A stretch of 64,000 nucleotides of DNA, from assembly GCA_000151295.1 (NCBI GenBank), contig GG745383.1, positions 102,036 to 166,035 on the forward strand, given 5' to 3'. This stretch comes from Allomyces macrogynus ATCC 38327. Taxonomy: Eukaryota > Blastocladiomycota > Blastocladiomycetes > Blastocladiales > Blastocladiaceae. The notes under the pieces were generated by a model. That model was not told the DNA's origin. It searched no databases and saw nothing but the letters and a program-made list of their open reading frames with translations. Positions 54,230 through 64,000 of the stretch are shown piece by piece. Every line of letters starts with the position of its first letter. The first letter of the stretch is position 1. The position numbers and the translations under genes are program-made.

Positions 54230-55504
54230 TCAGGATCTCCCGTTCTCCCCATCTCTCGAAATGAACGAAACGTACCGAATCGAAGCAATCAACCCCGGCA
54301 CCCGTTCATCCTGGTCCAAGATCCTTTGCGCGGCCGTCGCGACCTGGCCCGTGGCCAACTCGGCGACACGCTGCAACGCCGCGCGCGACGGCTGGACCAA
54401 GACCGCATCCACCCACTGCGGGACGTCCGCCTGTGCGCGCCGTGCCTGCACGACCAAGTGCCGCCACAATGCGGCCGCAGGCCACGGGGCTGCCGCCGCA
54501 GCCGTCACCGCCGTCGACGATCCCACGGTCGGTGTCCGCCGTACTGACCGCGCCCGTGCTGTTGGTGGCGGACGGGACGCGTGCGTCGACCCCCGTCGGG
54601 ACGGGTCGCGGCGACGTACGGTGCGTGACGGCGGCGGTGGCACAAACGCGTCCGAGTTGATGGCGGCGGGCGGGACGAGCGAGATGAACGGGAGCGGCTG
54701 GCGCGCGGAAATCGAGGCGAGTGCCGCGTGGTGCGAAAAGGGCGCGCCATCGTCGTCGTCGGCCGCGAGCATGCGGTTGGCGCGGATCGCGGCGGTGAGC
54801 GTGGACGCGGCCGCGGCGCCCGCGCGGGCGGCGGCGGCAGTGCCCGCGGCATGCGATGACGACGAGGAGGCCGTGGATGTGGTGGTCGACGTCGAGGACG
54901 CGGATGCGCGGCGCCATGCCGAGGGCGTACGTGTGCGTGGGTGCGGCGCGCGCGAGTGCGATCGTGCGGATGCGGTCGGAGTGGTCGGGACGATGCGCAG
55001 GGACCGGCGGCGCGTATGGCCCGGTGCTGTTGAAGCCGAGGGACCGACGGGCACGTCGTCCGGGTGGCCCATATCGGTCACGGCGGCATTCAGCAGCCGC
55101 GGCGACCAGAGCTGCGGGGGGGCGTTGGCAGTCGCTGGGTTCTGTGCTTGGCGCGAGGTCGACGCGATGGAGGCGGTGCGGTGACGTGACGGGGATCGCG
55201 GAGTGGTCGCGTTGAGATCGGACGAGACGCCGAGCGCAAGAGCCGGGAAGCGCGGCGAGGGCGAGTGCGTTGGCGGCGAGGCCGTGAGCTTGCGGTTGGG
55301 CGCGTCGACGCGCAGGTGCGGCAGCGCGTCGAGGACGGCCGGGAGCTTGTCGGTGCTGGTGTTGGAGATGTTCGTGGGCAGCAGGCGCGGCGAGTTGGCA
55401 TGGTGCAGCACGCCGGCGTCGAGACCCGGGCCGGCACCGCCGCGGCTGATGACTGGCAGACTGCCGCTGCTACTGCCGAAGCCGACGGCGGCGGACGAGG
55501 CCAT
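54230..55504 (-). CDS. Hypothetical Ser/Ala/Pro-rich protein
   Basis: The frame runs to 56413, but the part beyond 55504 overlaps the divergent Ubc12 leader and looks non-coding. The ATG at 55504 (MASSAAVGFGSSSGSLP) is favoured, giving 424 residues. The chain is largely disordered, with poly-Ser and poly-Ala stretches and basic patches (RRRDPSRRGS). The C-terminus looks structured: ALWRHLVVQARRAQADVPQW, VDAVLVQPSRAALQRVAELA, TGQVATAAQRILDQDERVPG. No domain is recognised. Confidence 0.45.
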   Translation of the reverse strand: MASSAAVGFGSSSGSLPVISRGGAGPGLDAGVLHHANSPRLLPTNISNTSTDKLPAVLDALPHLRVDAPNRKLTASPPTHSPSPRFPALALGVSSDLNATTPRSPSRHRTASIASTSRQAQNPATANAPPQLWSPRLLNAAVTDMGHPDDVPVGPSASTAPGHTRRRSLRIVPTTPTASARSHSRAPHPRTRTPSAWRRASASSTSTTTSTASSSSSHAAGTAAAARAGAAAASTLTAAIRANRMLAADDDDGAPFSHHAALASISARQPLPFISLVPPAAINSDAFVPPPPSRTVRRRDPSRRGSTHASRPPPTARARSVRRTPTVGSSTAVTAAAAAPWPAAALWRHLVVQARRAQADVPQWVDAVLVQPSRAALQRVAELATGQVATAAQRILDQDERVPGLIASIRYVSFISRDGENGRS

Positions 55505-56245
55505 GCACTCTCGCGAAAGACGGCGTGCGGCCCACGGACGCGGACGCGGACGCGCAGGCAATGGAAGCGCGGCGGCAAGCAATGGGGTGACGGAGCGTGG
55601 GGCCGGCAAGCGGCACTTGGGCCCGTCTGAAAGGGACCGGCGCGCGACCGGCGCCGCGGCGTGCGCGCGCGGGGGAGGAGTCGGCCGGCGTGGCGGGCGG
55701 CGCACTGCGCCAAGTCGTGGGCGTGGGGGGGCGCGAGCGCGACGGCGGCGGCGTGGGGGACGCTGGCGCTGTTGACTGTTGACGGCGGGGCGCGCTGTGC
55801 GCGTGGGTTGTGCGTGCGGTGGCAGTGGCGCGTCTCTTTCGGTTCGGTCGCGTGCCGCGCCGTTGCGCGCTGGGCCGGCGATGGTCGCGTGCGGGGCAGC
55901 GGTCGGTCCAACAATGTGCGGCGTGACCCTCCCTCGACCCTTCATCAGCCACGTGCAGAGCCGACGGGGATGGCATGCTGCACGCGCCCCCCGCTTGCAC
56001 GCGCGAGTGACACAGTTCTCCGCATCAAACCGACCGTGTCTTGCGACGCTCTTCCCGCCCGCACCCGCTCTCGTCGTGGACCAAGACTCGCTGCAACCGC
56101 TCGCCAAACCGCTCAACCGCCGCTGCGACCCGCTTCCCGCGCTGTCGACCCGCCCGATCGCGCAAACCACCACACCGACCCGGCCCGACGCGACACGCAC
56201 GCAAGCCCGACCTTCGACCGACCTCCGACCCCCGACCCGCCCACC

Positions 56246-56944
56246 ATGATCAAGATCAGCTCGCTGCGAAAGCAAAAACACGAAAACGCCGACAAGAAGA
56301 AATCGGCCGTCTCCGCCGCGCAGATCCGCGTGCAAAAGGGTGCGTTCCCCTTCTATCCTTTCCCGGCGAGTGCGCATCACGGTCATGTCCGCCGCGCTGA
56401 CAACATGCTCCACTAGACCTCGACGAGCTCGACCTGCCCAAAACCATGTCGATGCACCACCCGGACCCCAACGACCTGCTGCACTTTACCGTTACCATCA
56501 CACCCGATGAAGGCTTTTACACGGGCGCGTCGTTCACGTTCACGTTCGACATCAACGCCAACTACCCTCACGACCCGCCCAAGGTGCTCTGCACGCACAA
56601 GATCTACCACCCGAACATTGACGTGGACGGCAAGATTTGCTTGAACATCTTGCGCGAGGACTGGAAGCCCGTGCTCAACTTGAACGCCGTCTTGGTCGGG
56701 TTGCAGTACCTGTTCTTGGAACCGAATGCCGACGATCCGCTCAACAAGGGTACGTTGGTGGCGATCTTGGACGACGCTACGCGACGCGAATGAGGTGGAT
56801 TGCGACTGACGCGATGGGCTCGAACTGGAATATCTAGCTGCTGCCGCCTCGCTCCGCGCCAACCGCCAGACCTTTGCCCAGATTGTCGCGCGCACGCTGC
56901 GCGGCGGATCGCACGACGGCATCCAGTACGACAAGGTCATGTAA
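56246..56944 (+). CDS. UBC12: NEDD8-conjugating enzyme E2 Ubc12/UBE2M
   Basis: Transfers NEDD8 from its E1 to cullins. Three exons: ATG at 56246 ([19 protein letters not shown], the family's E1-docking N-terminal extension), intron 56340-56416, second exon [11 protein letters not shown] to [11 protein letters not shown], intron 56750-56837, third exon [20 protein letters not shown] to the TAA at 56942-56944. The catalytic Cys is in [20 protein letters not shown] with the UBC HPN motif intact. The length, about 178 residues, matches the family. Both splice joins keep the frame. Confidence 0.95.
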
Positions 56945-57143
56945 GACGGCGCGAGCGGCGGGCGCAGACGAGAGGGGAGCGTGCTTGTACATTTTGGTCC
57001 CAACAAACTTCAGTAGAAATTCATTCGGGTTCGATTGGTCGTTCAGCAGTCACAGAAAATGGATGAGAGTAGAATTATCATCATGAGCATTGTTTGACTT
57101 TGCGCCTAATTTTGTTATTCTATGATTGAAAACTCCCATTCAA

Positions 57144-57215
57144 GCCGTTGTAGCTCAGTGGCAGAGCGTCGCTCTTGTAAAGCGAAGGCCTCGAGTTCAA
57201 TCCTCGGCTGCGGCA
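57144..57215 (+). tRNA. trnT(TGT): tRNA-Thr (anticodon TGT)
   Basis: 72-nt cloverleaf. Acceptor GCCGTTG/CTGCGGC (one mismatch, one wobble), D-arm AGCTCAGTGGCAGAGC, anticodon stem TCGCT/AGCGA with loop CTTGTAA, T-arm around TTCAATC. No intron. T4 follows at 57219-57222. Confidence 0.92.
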
Positions 57216-57222
57216 AAATTTT

Positions 57223-59033
57223 CGTTTTGCTTGACCGGTTGGCGATTTGTTTGGGTCAAACAGCGTTTGTTGGTCACTGTGTGTGATATGACCTCTTCTT
57301 GCTCTATTGTCTTTGTGTTGCTCTTCATTTCCGTGCGTCTGGGCCATTTTGCGACGTTTACCATGCAGGCTCCAATATTACATTGACAATTGGCAGGGAG
57401 CCTGTGATGCTTCGTCTCCTCAACAAAGGCGAAAGTGTGCTCGATTTTGAAGCCCCTTTGCCGTGACAAACTTCGCAATGGTCGTGCTGAAAAGGAAATG
57501 CGAAAGAGCATGAACAATCCTAGACTCAAGACTGGTGGGCTTCAGTCACGCCCAACTTGTTGCATTTGGGGCCAATGTTGGGCGGGCAACTTTCGAGAAA
57601 CATAAATCGATGCACGCTGCATGTTCTTGTTTGATTTCCGACTGCTATCAATGTGCAATGGGTGTTGCAAGGGTTCCTGAGTTGAGCGCTCCAGTAAGGG
57701 TAAAGCATAGAGTGTGAGGCATGAATGTGCAGATGCATGGAGGCATGAAATGTGAGGAGCCAATCCACGACCATGGCATGCCTGATGTGCTTGGCCTCCA
57801 CAGCTTCATGACTGCTAGACACCTTGGCATCAGAGCCAATGACCATGCAAGAAGCCTACAAAATGGCCAAGAATTTCTTAGCGTCAGCTCTTAAAAGCCG
57901 CCATGAGAGCGCCATGAGGCAAAACTTGATGGTTTTGGACTAGCCCCTCATCTGGATCAGGATTGTTGAGTGGGCCAGGCGTGGCAGTTGTGGTTCGCAC
58001 CATTGTTGCAGTCTCCTTTTAGTAGGTATCTCCTAACTGAGTCTCCACTGCAGTACATATAAGATAGACGAGCGGCGCAAGGGCAAGCCCAGATGCACAT
58101 CGTCTTTTGCTCAAACCATATGCATACTTTGACATGGATCATGGAACCATTTTTGGTGTTGAGGCGCACCCACGCGTCTCTGTACCAGCTGTCACCACGC
58201 TGTTCATTTGCATCCAATCTAACTCATTGGGTCTGTTAACGCGCCTGTGAGCGCGCACCTCAAACCCGAAATCCCGCCTGTGCATGTTCCATTCTCAACA
58301 CGCCCAATGACAACTCGTGTGATGGCGCATATTGGCCTGGTTTACCTGCAAAAGGAGGTCCCATGTTCATTTCACGAATGCAGGCAAGAGTCTGCCAACA
58401 AGCGAAAGAGTCTGTTGTAAGCGCTGTGGCAGGCCATGGTGTTTGGGATTTTGGTGTTAGATATGCGATTGTGGTTATGCTGTTTTGGCCCTTCCCCAGA
58501 AGTCGCCTGCTTACTTTCTGATTCACGGTGGTGCATGGATTGCGCTTTGTAAGAGTGGCTATTCTGGAAGACTAAATGTACAATTGTCCACCCAACAATG
58601 ACCAGAATGCAACACGCAAATGGAAATCTTGGGGGTAAAGACGTGATCCAGCACACCCCTCCCCCGCCAAAATGGATTGTAAACAAAAAGGATGGAAGGG
58701 CAGCACAAAGACAACAACAAAAAAAACTTTCGGGCCCAGCCCTCTCCCAAACGAACGAGCGAGAACCGATCCAAACACGGCAGGCTGCCACATCCGACAG
58801 TGCCACGCGGGCGACAAGAACGCGCAGCTCCATCACGGCTCTCCCCCGTTGCCCCTATCGGCGCGGCAGCAACGTGCTGATTCGCCGAGTTGAACAACGC
58901 GTCGCGACACGGCGCCAGCGCAAGCATTTGCCAAACCAACGGTCGGCGACGTGCGCGTGCGCTCGCGTGAGCCCAGACAGACTACGGACCGCGACTGCAC
59001 CCGCTCGCGTCCCGCGACTCATCGCGCACCGCG
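57223..59033. other. 1.8-kb lower-GC interval, no supported gene
   Basis: Contains only short frames without domains. The composition resembles the gene-free tail of the inverted repeat more than the neighbouring genes, which may mean old repetitive DNA, but I found no shared sequence with it. Confidence 0.5.
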
Positions 59034-60366
59034 TCACAATAAACCGGCCGCGGCCAAGTTCCTGCGCAGCACGATATCGGCCACAGCCGCCATGACGAAC
59101 CGGATCTGTTCCGTGTCGGTTGCGCACGTGAAATGCACGTAGATCTTTTTCGACGGCGACTGGTTCAGGTCGGTGAATTTGGTGACGAAATACGCGCACC
59201 CGTCACGGAAGAGCGCGTCGGGCGTGGTCGCGTTGGACCGAAAGTCCGGGAACGCGTGTTGGATCGGCGAGGTGAGCAGTTTGGCGCGGAAGAGGTCGAT
59301 CTGGTGGAGGTGGAGGAGTGAGCGACGGTGGGCCGGGATACGTGGGGCGGAAATGGGTGGAGAAGGTGCGCACCTTGTTGAGGAACAGGATAATGGCCGT
59401 GTTGACAAACCACTGCGAGTTGCAAATCGAGCCAAAGAGGTTGAGCGCCTCGGTCATCCGATTCTAATGGCCAGCAAGCAGCACAACGAGTAAGTAACCA
59501 CCGTCGCACCAAATCCTTCCACCATCCGCTCCCATTCCGGAACGTACCGTCATGTCATCCTCAATCAACCGCTGGTCGTACTCGGACAGGGCGACCATGA
59601 ACAAAATCGCCGTGACATTCTCAAAGCAGTGAATCCACTTTTTCCGCTCCGACTTTTGCCCACCCACATCAAACATGCGATACGTCACGTCATTGACCTG
59701 AAACGTGGTCTCAGCAATCCCCGTCGTCTTGACGCGCGACCGCAATATATCCTGGTCGGAAGGAACGTAACCGGGCGTCGCCAGCCGGTCGAGGTGCGCG
59801 AAAAAGTACTCAGCCGAATCGTTCAGCTGGTACTCGCTCGCTCGCCGGAACGCGGCCTGCACGCCTGCATCTCGCCACAGATTGGCCACGGCGCGCGCAA
59901 TCGTCGGCGGGAGACAGTCGCTATTGCCCAGTGCGTCGGTGCCCGCATTCGCGAGCGCCGCGACCAAATGTGCGTCCCGTGCACACGACTGCGGGTCGGC
60001 CAAGTCGATTCCGAGCGTCGGTAACGCACGTAGGATCACTGACATGGACTGGATGACATTGGCGAAAATGACCGAGCGGTAGGCATTCCGTTCCGCGGCC
60101 GAGTAGCCCTTGCCGTGAATCAGCTGCATCTGCTTGAGAAACGTCGACTTACCCGACTCGCCGGCGCCGAGTAAGAGGCACTTGACGTCGGTTCGCCGGG
60201 AGTGCGCGTCGTCGTTGAGCAGCGCCGTCAGCTGCGCGCTGCGCTGGCGAGCCTGCGCGTCAGGGTCCGAGGCGCCGACGGAGAGCGGTGCGGAGGGAAG
60301 CGCAGGTGACCGCATCGCGCTCGGGTTGGCCATGCACGACCGGAACATGAGGCATGCGCGCTTCAT
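59034..60366 (-). CDS. Heterotrimeric G-protein alpha subunit
   Basis: GTP-binding signal transducer coupled to membrane receptors. ATG at 60366 ([11 protein letters not shown]). Intron 59547-59464 joins LIEDDMT to [10 protein letters not shown]. Intron 59373-59301 joins FLNK to IDLFRAKL, restoring the NKxD motif. All five boxes are visible: GAGESGKST, the switch I Arg/Thr in [25 protein letters not shown] and TCATDTEQI. The C-terminus ends [12 protein letters not shown], with Leu residues for receptor contact. The N-terminus is not the usual MGxxxS myristoylation motif, though Cys residues could be palmitoylated. The helical domain is complete. Confidence 0.93.
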
Positions 60367-61306
60367 TATGGCCACGCGGGGATGTGGTGCTGGATGCTGA
60401 ACGGGTACGCGGGGGTCGGGCGCATGCAGGGCCCGCGCGGGTCCGGTGCAAATTGACGCGTGGCGTCGTGGTCGCGTCGGCAAGGAGCGTGCGTGTCGGT
60501 GCGAGCGTGGGGGTGGCGATGGCGGCGGCGGGTAGCAGCTAGAAGAACGATAATGAACGTCACGAAGCGCATGACGGCGCGTGTCGGGTGTCGGACAAGT
60601 CAGTTTGCGACGTGGATGCAAGACCCGGTGAACCGCGGCTGGATCAGGATCTGCGGCGCGGATGGGCAGGCTCCACTGCATGCCCCGCCGTTCATCCCGC
60701 GCGCGCTATTTGCATGGCAGTACTGCCGCCGATCAGCGCGTACCTGGTGCAAGCGAGGTGGGCGTGACGAGACGCAGCGTGGAGAGGATCACCCGCAAGG
60801 CGGCGGAAAAGAGGTGCAACAGAATCAAGGCGCGCGGCAGACGGCAGCGCGCAGATATTGGAAGTCGCTGAGTCGGGCGTTGCGGTCTGTGCGTTCGCGA
60901 GCCGAGCGGAGCGGAGCGGAGCGGAGGAGGCGCGTCGGTCGTGGTGGCTCGTGGACTTCTCGCAGACCTCCCGCCGCCCATCGCGCACACGTCCGCGCCG
61001 GCCCATGGCCCCGGCAGGCATCGGCCGCGCGGATGACTCAAGGTGCTGCGGTGAAGGCAGTCTGGAAGAAGCCGCCTTCGCCGGGCCGCGCCTGTCGCCG
61101 ATGTGGCAGGTGCAGAAGGAAACCGCTCCACCGCAACGACGCGGTCACGTGACGGGCCTTGGCCATGTCCGCGTCCCTTCGCCCGCCCTTCGCCCGCCCG
61201 TGTCCTCGTCGAGGCTGGGATCCGTCACGTCGACGTCGATTACGATTTATTCGAGGCGGTCATTGCCGCAACTGACCGCCGCTGGCCGCAATGTGTCCGG
61301 CAAGCC
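60367..61306. other. Divergent intergenic region
   Basis: Lies between the starts of G-alpha and the membrane protein. The frames are Arg-rich and overlap on both strands. No gene is supported. Confidence 0.5.
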
Positions 61307-62630
61307 ATGTTCTCGACCGACCTGCACATTGCCTTCAACTGGGCCGCGCTCGCGTGCACCACCATCGCCCTCGTCGCGCGCGTCCCAGCGATCCAGCGCC
61401 GGTTCCCGCTTCCGCTGTCAGTCGCTCACTATGACAGGGGCCAGAATGACGAGATTATGTGGGGCCGCCGATCGCGCCGTGCGTCGCTTCTCCCGCCCGT
61501 CAACTCGACCCAACCTGCGAACCCAACGCCAAACCCAACGACCACGTTCTCTGCGACTGATACGATCACGGCTACGTCACGACGACGGCGCGCGTCGTCG
61601 GTCGTGGCGTCGGCCGTATCCGGCGCACTCGCATCCCTGTTCGACCGCAATCACGGACCGACCGTGCCGTCGCGCGTGCCCGAGAACGCGATCTTTGAGA
61701 CGACGCGACCAGCACCGCCGCTCTCAATCACGACATGCGTGGATGGCGAGCACGACGCGCCACCAACGGTCCCCGGCACGTTTCCGGGCACACCTTTTGC
61801 GCGCTCCCGCAGCCCGTCGATCGCGCCGCGCACGATCTCGGCCGCCACGGCGCCATCCACAGAACCTCCACCATGGTCGGGAGCGTGGTGCGTGCACGTT
61901 GTGCCGCGCCGCCTGTTTATGGCGTACCTCGTCGCGCACACGATCCTCTACGCAGCCGAACTGACGCTGTCCGTGTTCTCCACCCCCGACCCACGCACGA
62001 TCCCACCAGACCGCCGTCAAACTGACCCCCACATCAACCATACATAGCACGACCATCATCCACACATTCCCGACCATGGCCCTGCACCACGCCGTGGCGC
62101 TGCTCCTCTTCACGCACTTTGGTCGGCACCTGCCGCACACGTGGCCCTTTCTACACCCTCTCCACCTACTCCCGTTCGTGATCCACGCGCTCTACTGGGC
62201 GACCTTACCCGACATGGAGCCCGACACGTCTGCATTCTTACTCGCCGCGTATAACCTGGCTCTCGTCGCGGCCGCCATTCACGCGCGACGTTCCCTGCAC
62301 CGTGCGCTCGATGCGGTCGCTGCCGTGGCCGTGGCCGTGGCCGCGGTCAATTACTGGACGTACTGCTGGGAATTCGATGGTGGGTGGTGTGTCGCGTCCG
62401 CGGGTGGAACTGACGGGTCCGCAGTGGCGGTGCGCGTGCGTGATATGGTCGTTCGAGGGTGGACGGATTCAAATTCGGCAGAGGACGAGGGAAGGTGGGG
62501 AGCGGCGATGGTTGGGAGGGAGACGGCAAGGGACTTGCACGCGCAGTGGATGGCCGGCGTCGTGAATGCCTGGTTTGCCAGTGCGGCCGGGTGGGTGTTG
62601 TTGGGCGTGGTCGACTTGGCACGACTTTGA
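61307..62630 (+). CDS. Multi-pass membrane protein, possibly TLC-like
   Basis: Two exons: ATG at 61307 (MFSTDLHIAFNWAALACTT, first hydrophobic segment), a long Ser/Thr/Pro-rich loop, then RRLFMAYLVAHTILYAAELT. Intron 61969-62047 (GTCCGT to CATAG) joins LTL to TTIIHTFPTMALHHAVALL. Further hydrophobic segments are LHLLPFVIHALYWATL, FLLAAYNLALVAAAIHA, AVAAVAVAVAAVNYWTYCW and AGWVLLGVVDLARL at the stop. The paired His in MALHHAVALLLF resembles the HH signature of TLC-domain proteins (ceramide synthase relatives), which is why I mention it. The assignment is tentative. Confidence 0.55.
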
Positions 62631-63380
62631 GTATGAGCAGGAATAAAGCCAGCAAAAGTTGCATTATGGAAGCACAGGTCGGTAGTATGTTTCTCCTATC
62701 CACACGGTGTTGGTAACCACACCTTCAGACAGGGATAACTGTATATAATAATGAAAATTCGTCACCCCGGTGCTCCTTGTTGAGGATGGCGAAAAACAGC
62801 AATGGCAAAATGCAATAGACTGAGTTGGCCATCAGTGGTTTAAAAGTTAGGTAGCCGACGTAATATCGCCATGGCGCCCGTGCGCGCAGATTGCGTGCGC
62901 AAGCACTTTGATAAATGCCGTATTCGTCAGTGGCCAACGGAGAACCAGACCGGACATGGTGAGACTGCTTTTGAGGTGGTAGTGCACAATGGCAGGGACA
63001 ACTGTTGATTTGGTCCAATGGGCCGTTGCTAGGGCCTCCCGTGACCCAGATGGCAGGGACTGCTCAGCTGCTGTGATCAAGCCGAAAATCACTTCTGCAA
63101 AGCAAACGACCTCAACGACCTTGACCGGGCGCACCACCTTGCACGACCCGGATTGGATCGTGACTTGCTGCATTCGACTGGCAACAGCTGAATAGACACC
63201 TGCACGGCGACGGCCCCGGAACCGATCTTGGCCGCCGTGGAATCGAAACCAAGTCAACCTCCACTTCCAGCACTCGTCTCAACCTGCCAACTGTTGGTGC
63301 CGCAATTGACTCGAGCACCGAGGGCGTGGGCCCATTCCAAGCGCTGGCGCGGCCTCCACCCCCACGTAATCTCCACAACC
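62631..63380. other. Intergenic, no supported gene
   Basis: 0.75 kb of mixed composition. Short frames only. Confidence 0.6.
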
Positions 63381-64000
63381 ATGGCCTCGTCAATGTTAGA
63401 AGCGAGTCGTCGCCGCCGTCACCGCGACCCGCTCGGCGTCAAGTACACCCTGCCCTCCCTCTGAACAAATGCGCTCTCGTCGCGATCTCACTCTGTGATC
63501 TGACGTAGGCTCCCGCCCAAGGGCTTCCACGTCGTCAAGGACGACGACCCGGACGCGCTCCTGCGTGCGGTCCCGCGGCTCGTGCAATTCGGCGCGCGCG
63601 ACGCGCACCCGGCGACGGCGCGGCACCCGATCGTCACGCATCGCGACCGACTGCACGCGGAAGTGCGCCAATTGCGTACCGACGAGACGACGCTGCACAT
63701 TGTCCGTCCTCCACCTGGCACCACCCCTCTTTTGTCGCGCCCAATCTGACTGCGACTCCTCCTCTCTCCAGTCGGTCGGCCTCGACGACTTTTCCGACGA
63801 CGACCAGGCCGACCACATTCGCACGCACTTACCCGAATGCGCACACCCGGTCCTGGCCCCACCACACCGCGCCGGCGGCACACGCCCGCCGCGCCCGTCA
63901 CGCCGCGCAAGTGCCGTCTTACCGGCCCTCGCTGCGGCCCCCGTGGCACCGGCGCGCCGTGGGAGTGTCGCTGACGCCGTGCGCCGTCCCGCCGCGTCGG
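63381..64000 (+). CDS. Unknown protein, 3' end outside window
   Basis: ATG at 63381 (MASSMLEASRRRRHRDPLGV). Intron 63443-63508 joins GVK to LPPKGFHVVKDDDPDALLRA. A second intron (GTCCGT at about 63702 to CTCCAG at about 63769) leads to VGLDDFSDDDQADHIRTHLP and then a Pro/Arg/Ala-rich stretch still open at 64000. No family is recognised. The clean splice joins and conserved-looking charged helices support coding. Confidence 0.5.

Noticed and set aside
55505..56413. N-terminal extension of the Ser/Ala-rich hypothetical protein to 727 residues
   Set aside because: It overlaps the first exon and leader of Ubc12 on the opposite strand and has shadow-like Arg/Pro composition.

Overview
This window looks like a nuclear scaffold from a GC-rich eukaryote, most likely an early-diverging fungus. 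The evidence is the many short GT-AG introns (about 40-105 bases), a fungal-type triple C2H2 factor, a G-protein alpha subunit, a RasGAP of the Gap1/IQGAP-related kind, and spliceosome, NMD, exosome, autophagy, neddylation and complex I genes without operon structure. The fungal placement is inference. Four runs of N (16302-16401, 28622-28721, 41776-41899, 54027-54126) split it into five contigs. Several conserved genes show one-base frame breaks at homopolymers, so some lesions may be assembly errors.

Layout. 1-8 kb: a two-RRM RNA-binding protein and CTNNBL1. 8.2-12.4 kb and 34.1-38.2 kb: an inverted pair of paralogous regions. Each carries a membrane-anchored hypothetical gene, a tRNA-Trp(CCA) and a non-coding tail. 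They are base-identical as far as I compared for about 3.24 kb (9135-12371 against 34078-37314, coordinate sum 46449) and then abruptly become diverged homologues. Inside the pair lies a lower-GC accessory block with all genes on the minus strand: a 119-residue orphan, a CoiA-like nuclease, a TV-Pol/SF3-helicase protein, an orphan of about 300 residues and a tyrosine recombinase. Tandem and dispersed repeats and a dense cluster of the octamer TGTGAACA go with them. No capsid gene is visible. I read this as a capsid-less recombinase/replicase mobile element related in gene content to polinton-like viruses.

The element is interrupted by a contig of cellular genes (16402-28621: CZIB, an SMG5/6/7-type NMD factor, an 18S rRNA fragment, a C2H2 factor). 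The same roughly 300-bp repeat flanks both gaps, so that contig may be misplaced and the element may really be continuous across it.

38.7-64 kb: calponin, RasGAP, tRNA 2'-phosphotransferase Tpt1, exosome Rrp46, a PAAT-like protein, complex I NDUFV1, a SIM+UBZ protein, Beclin-1/Atg6, a Ser/Pro-rich protein, Ubc12, tRNA-Thr(TGT), G-alpha, a multi-pass membrane protein and a truncated unknown gene. These look like ordinary independent housekeeping genes.
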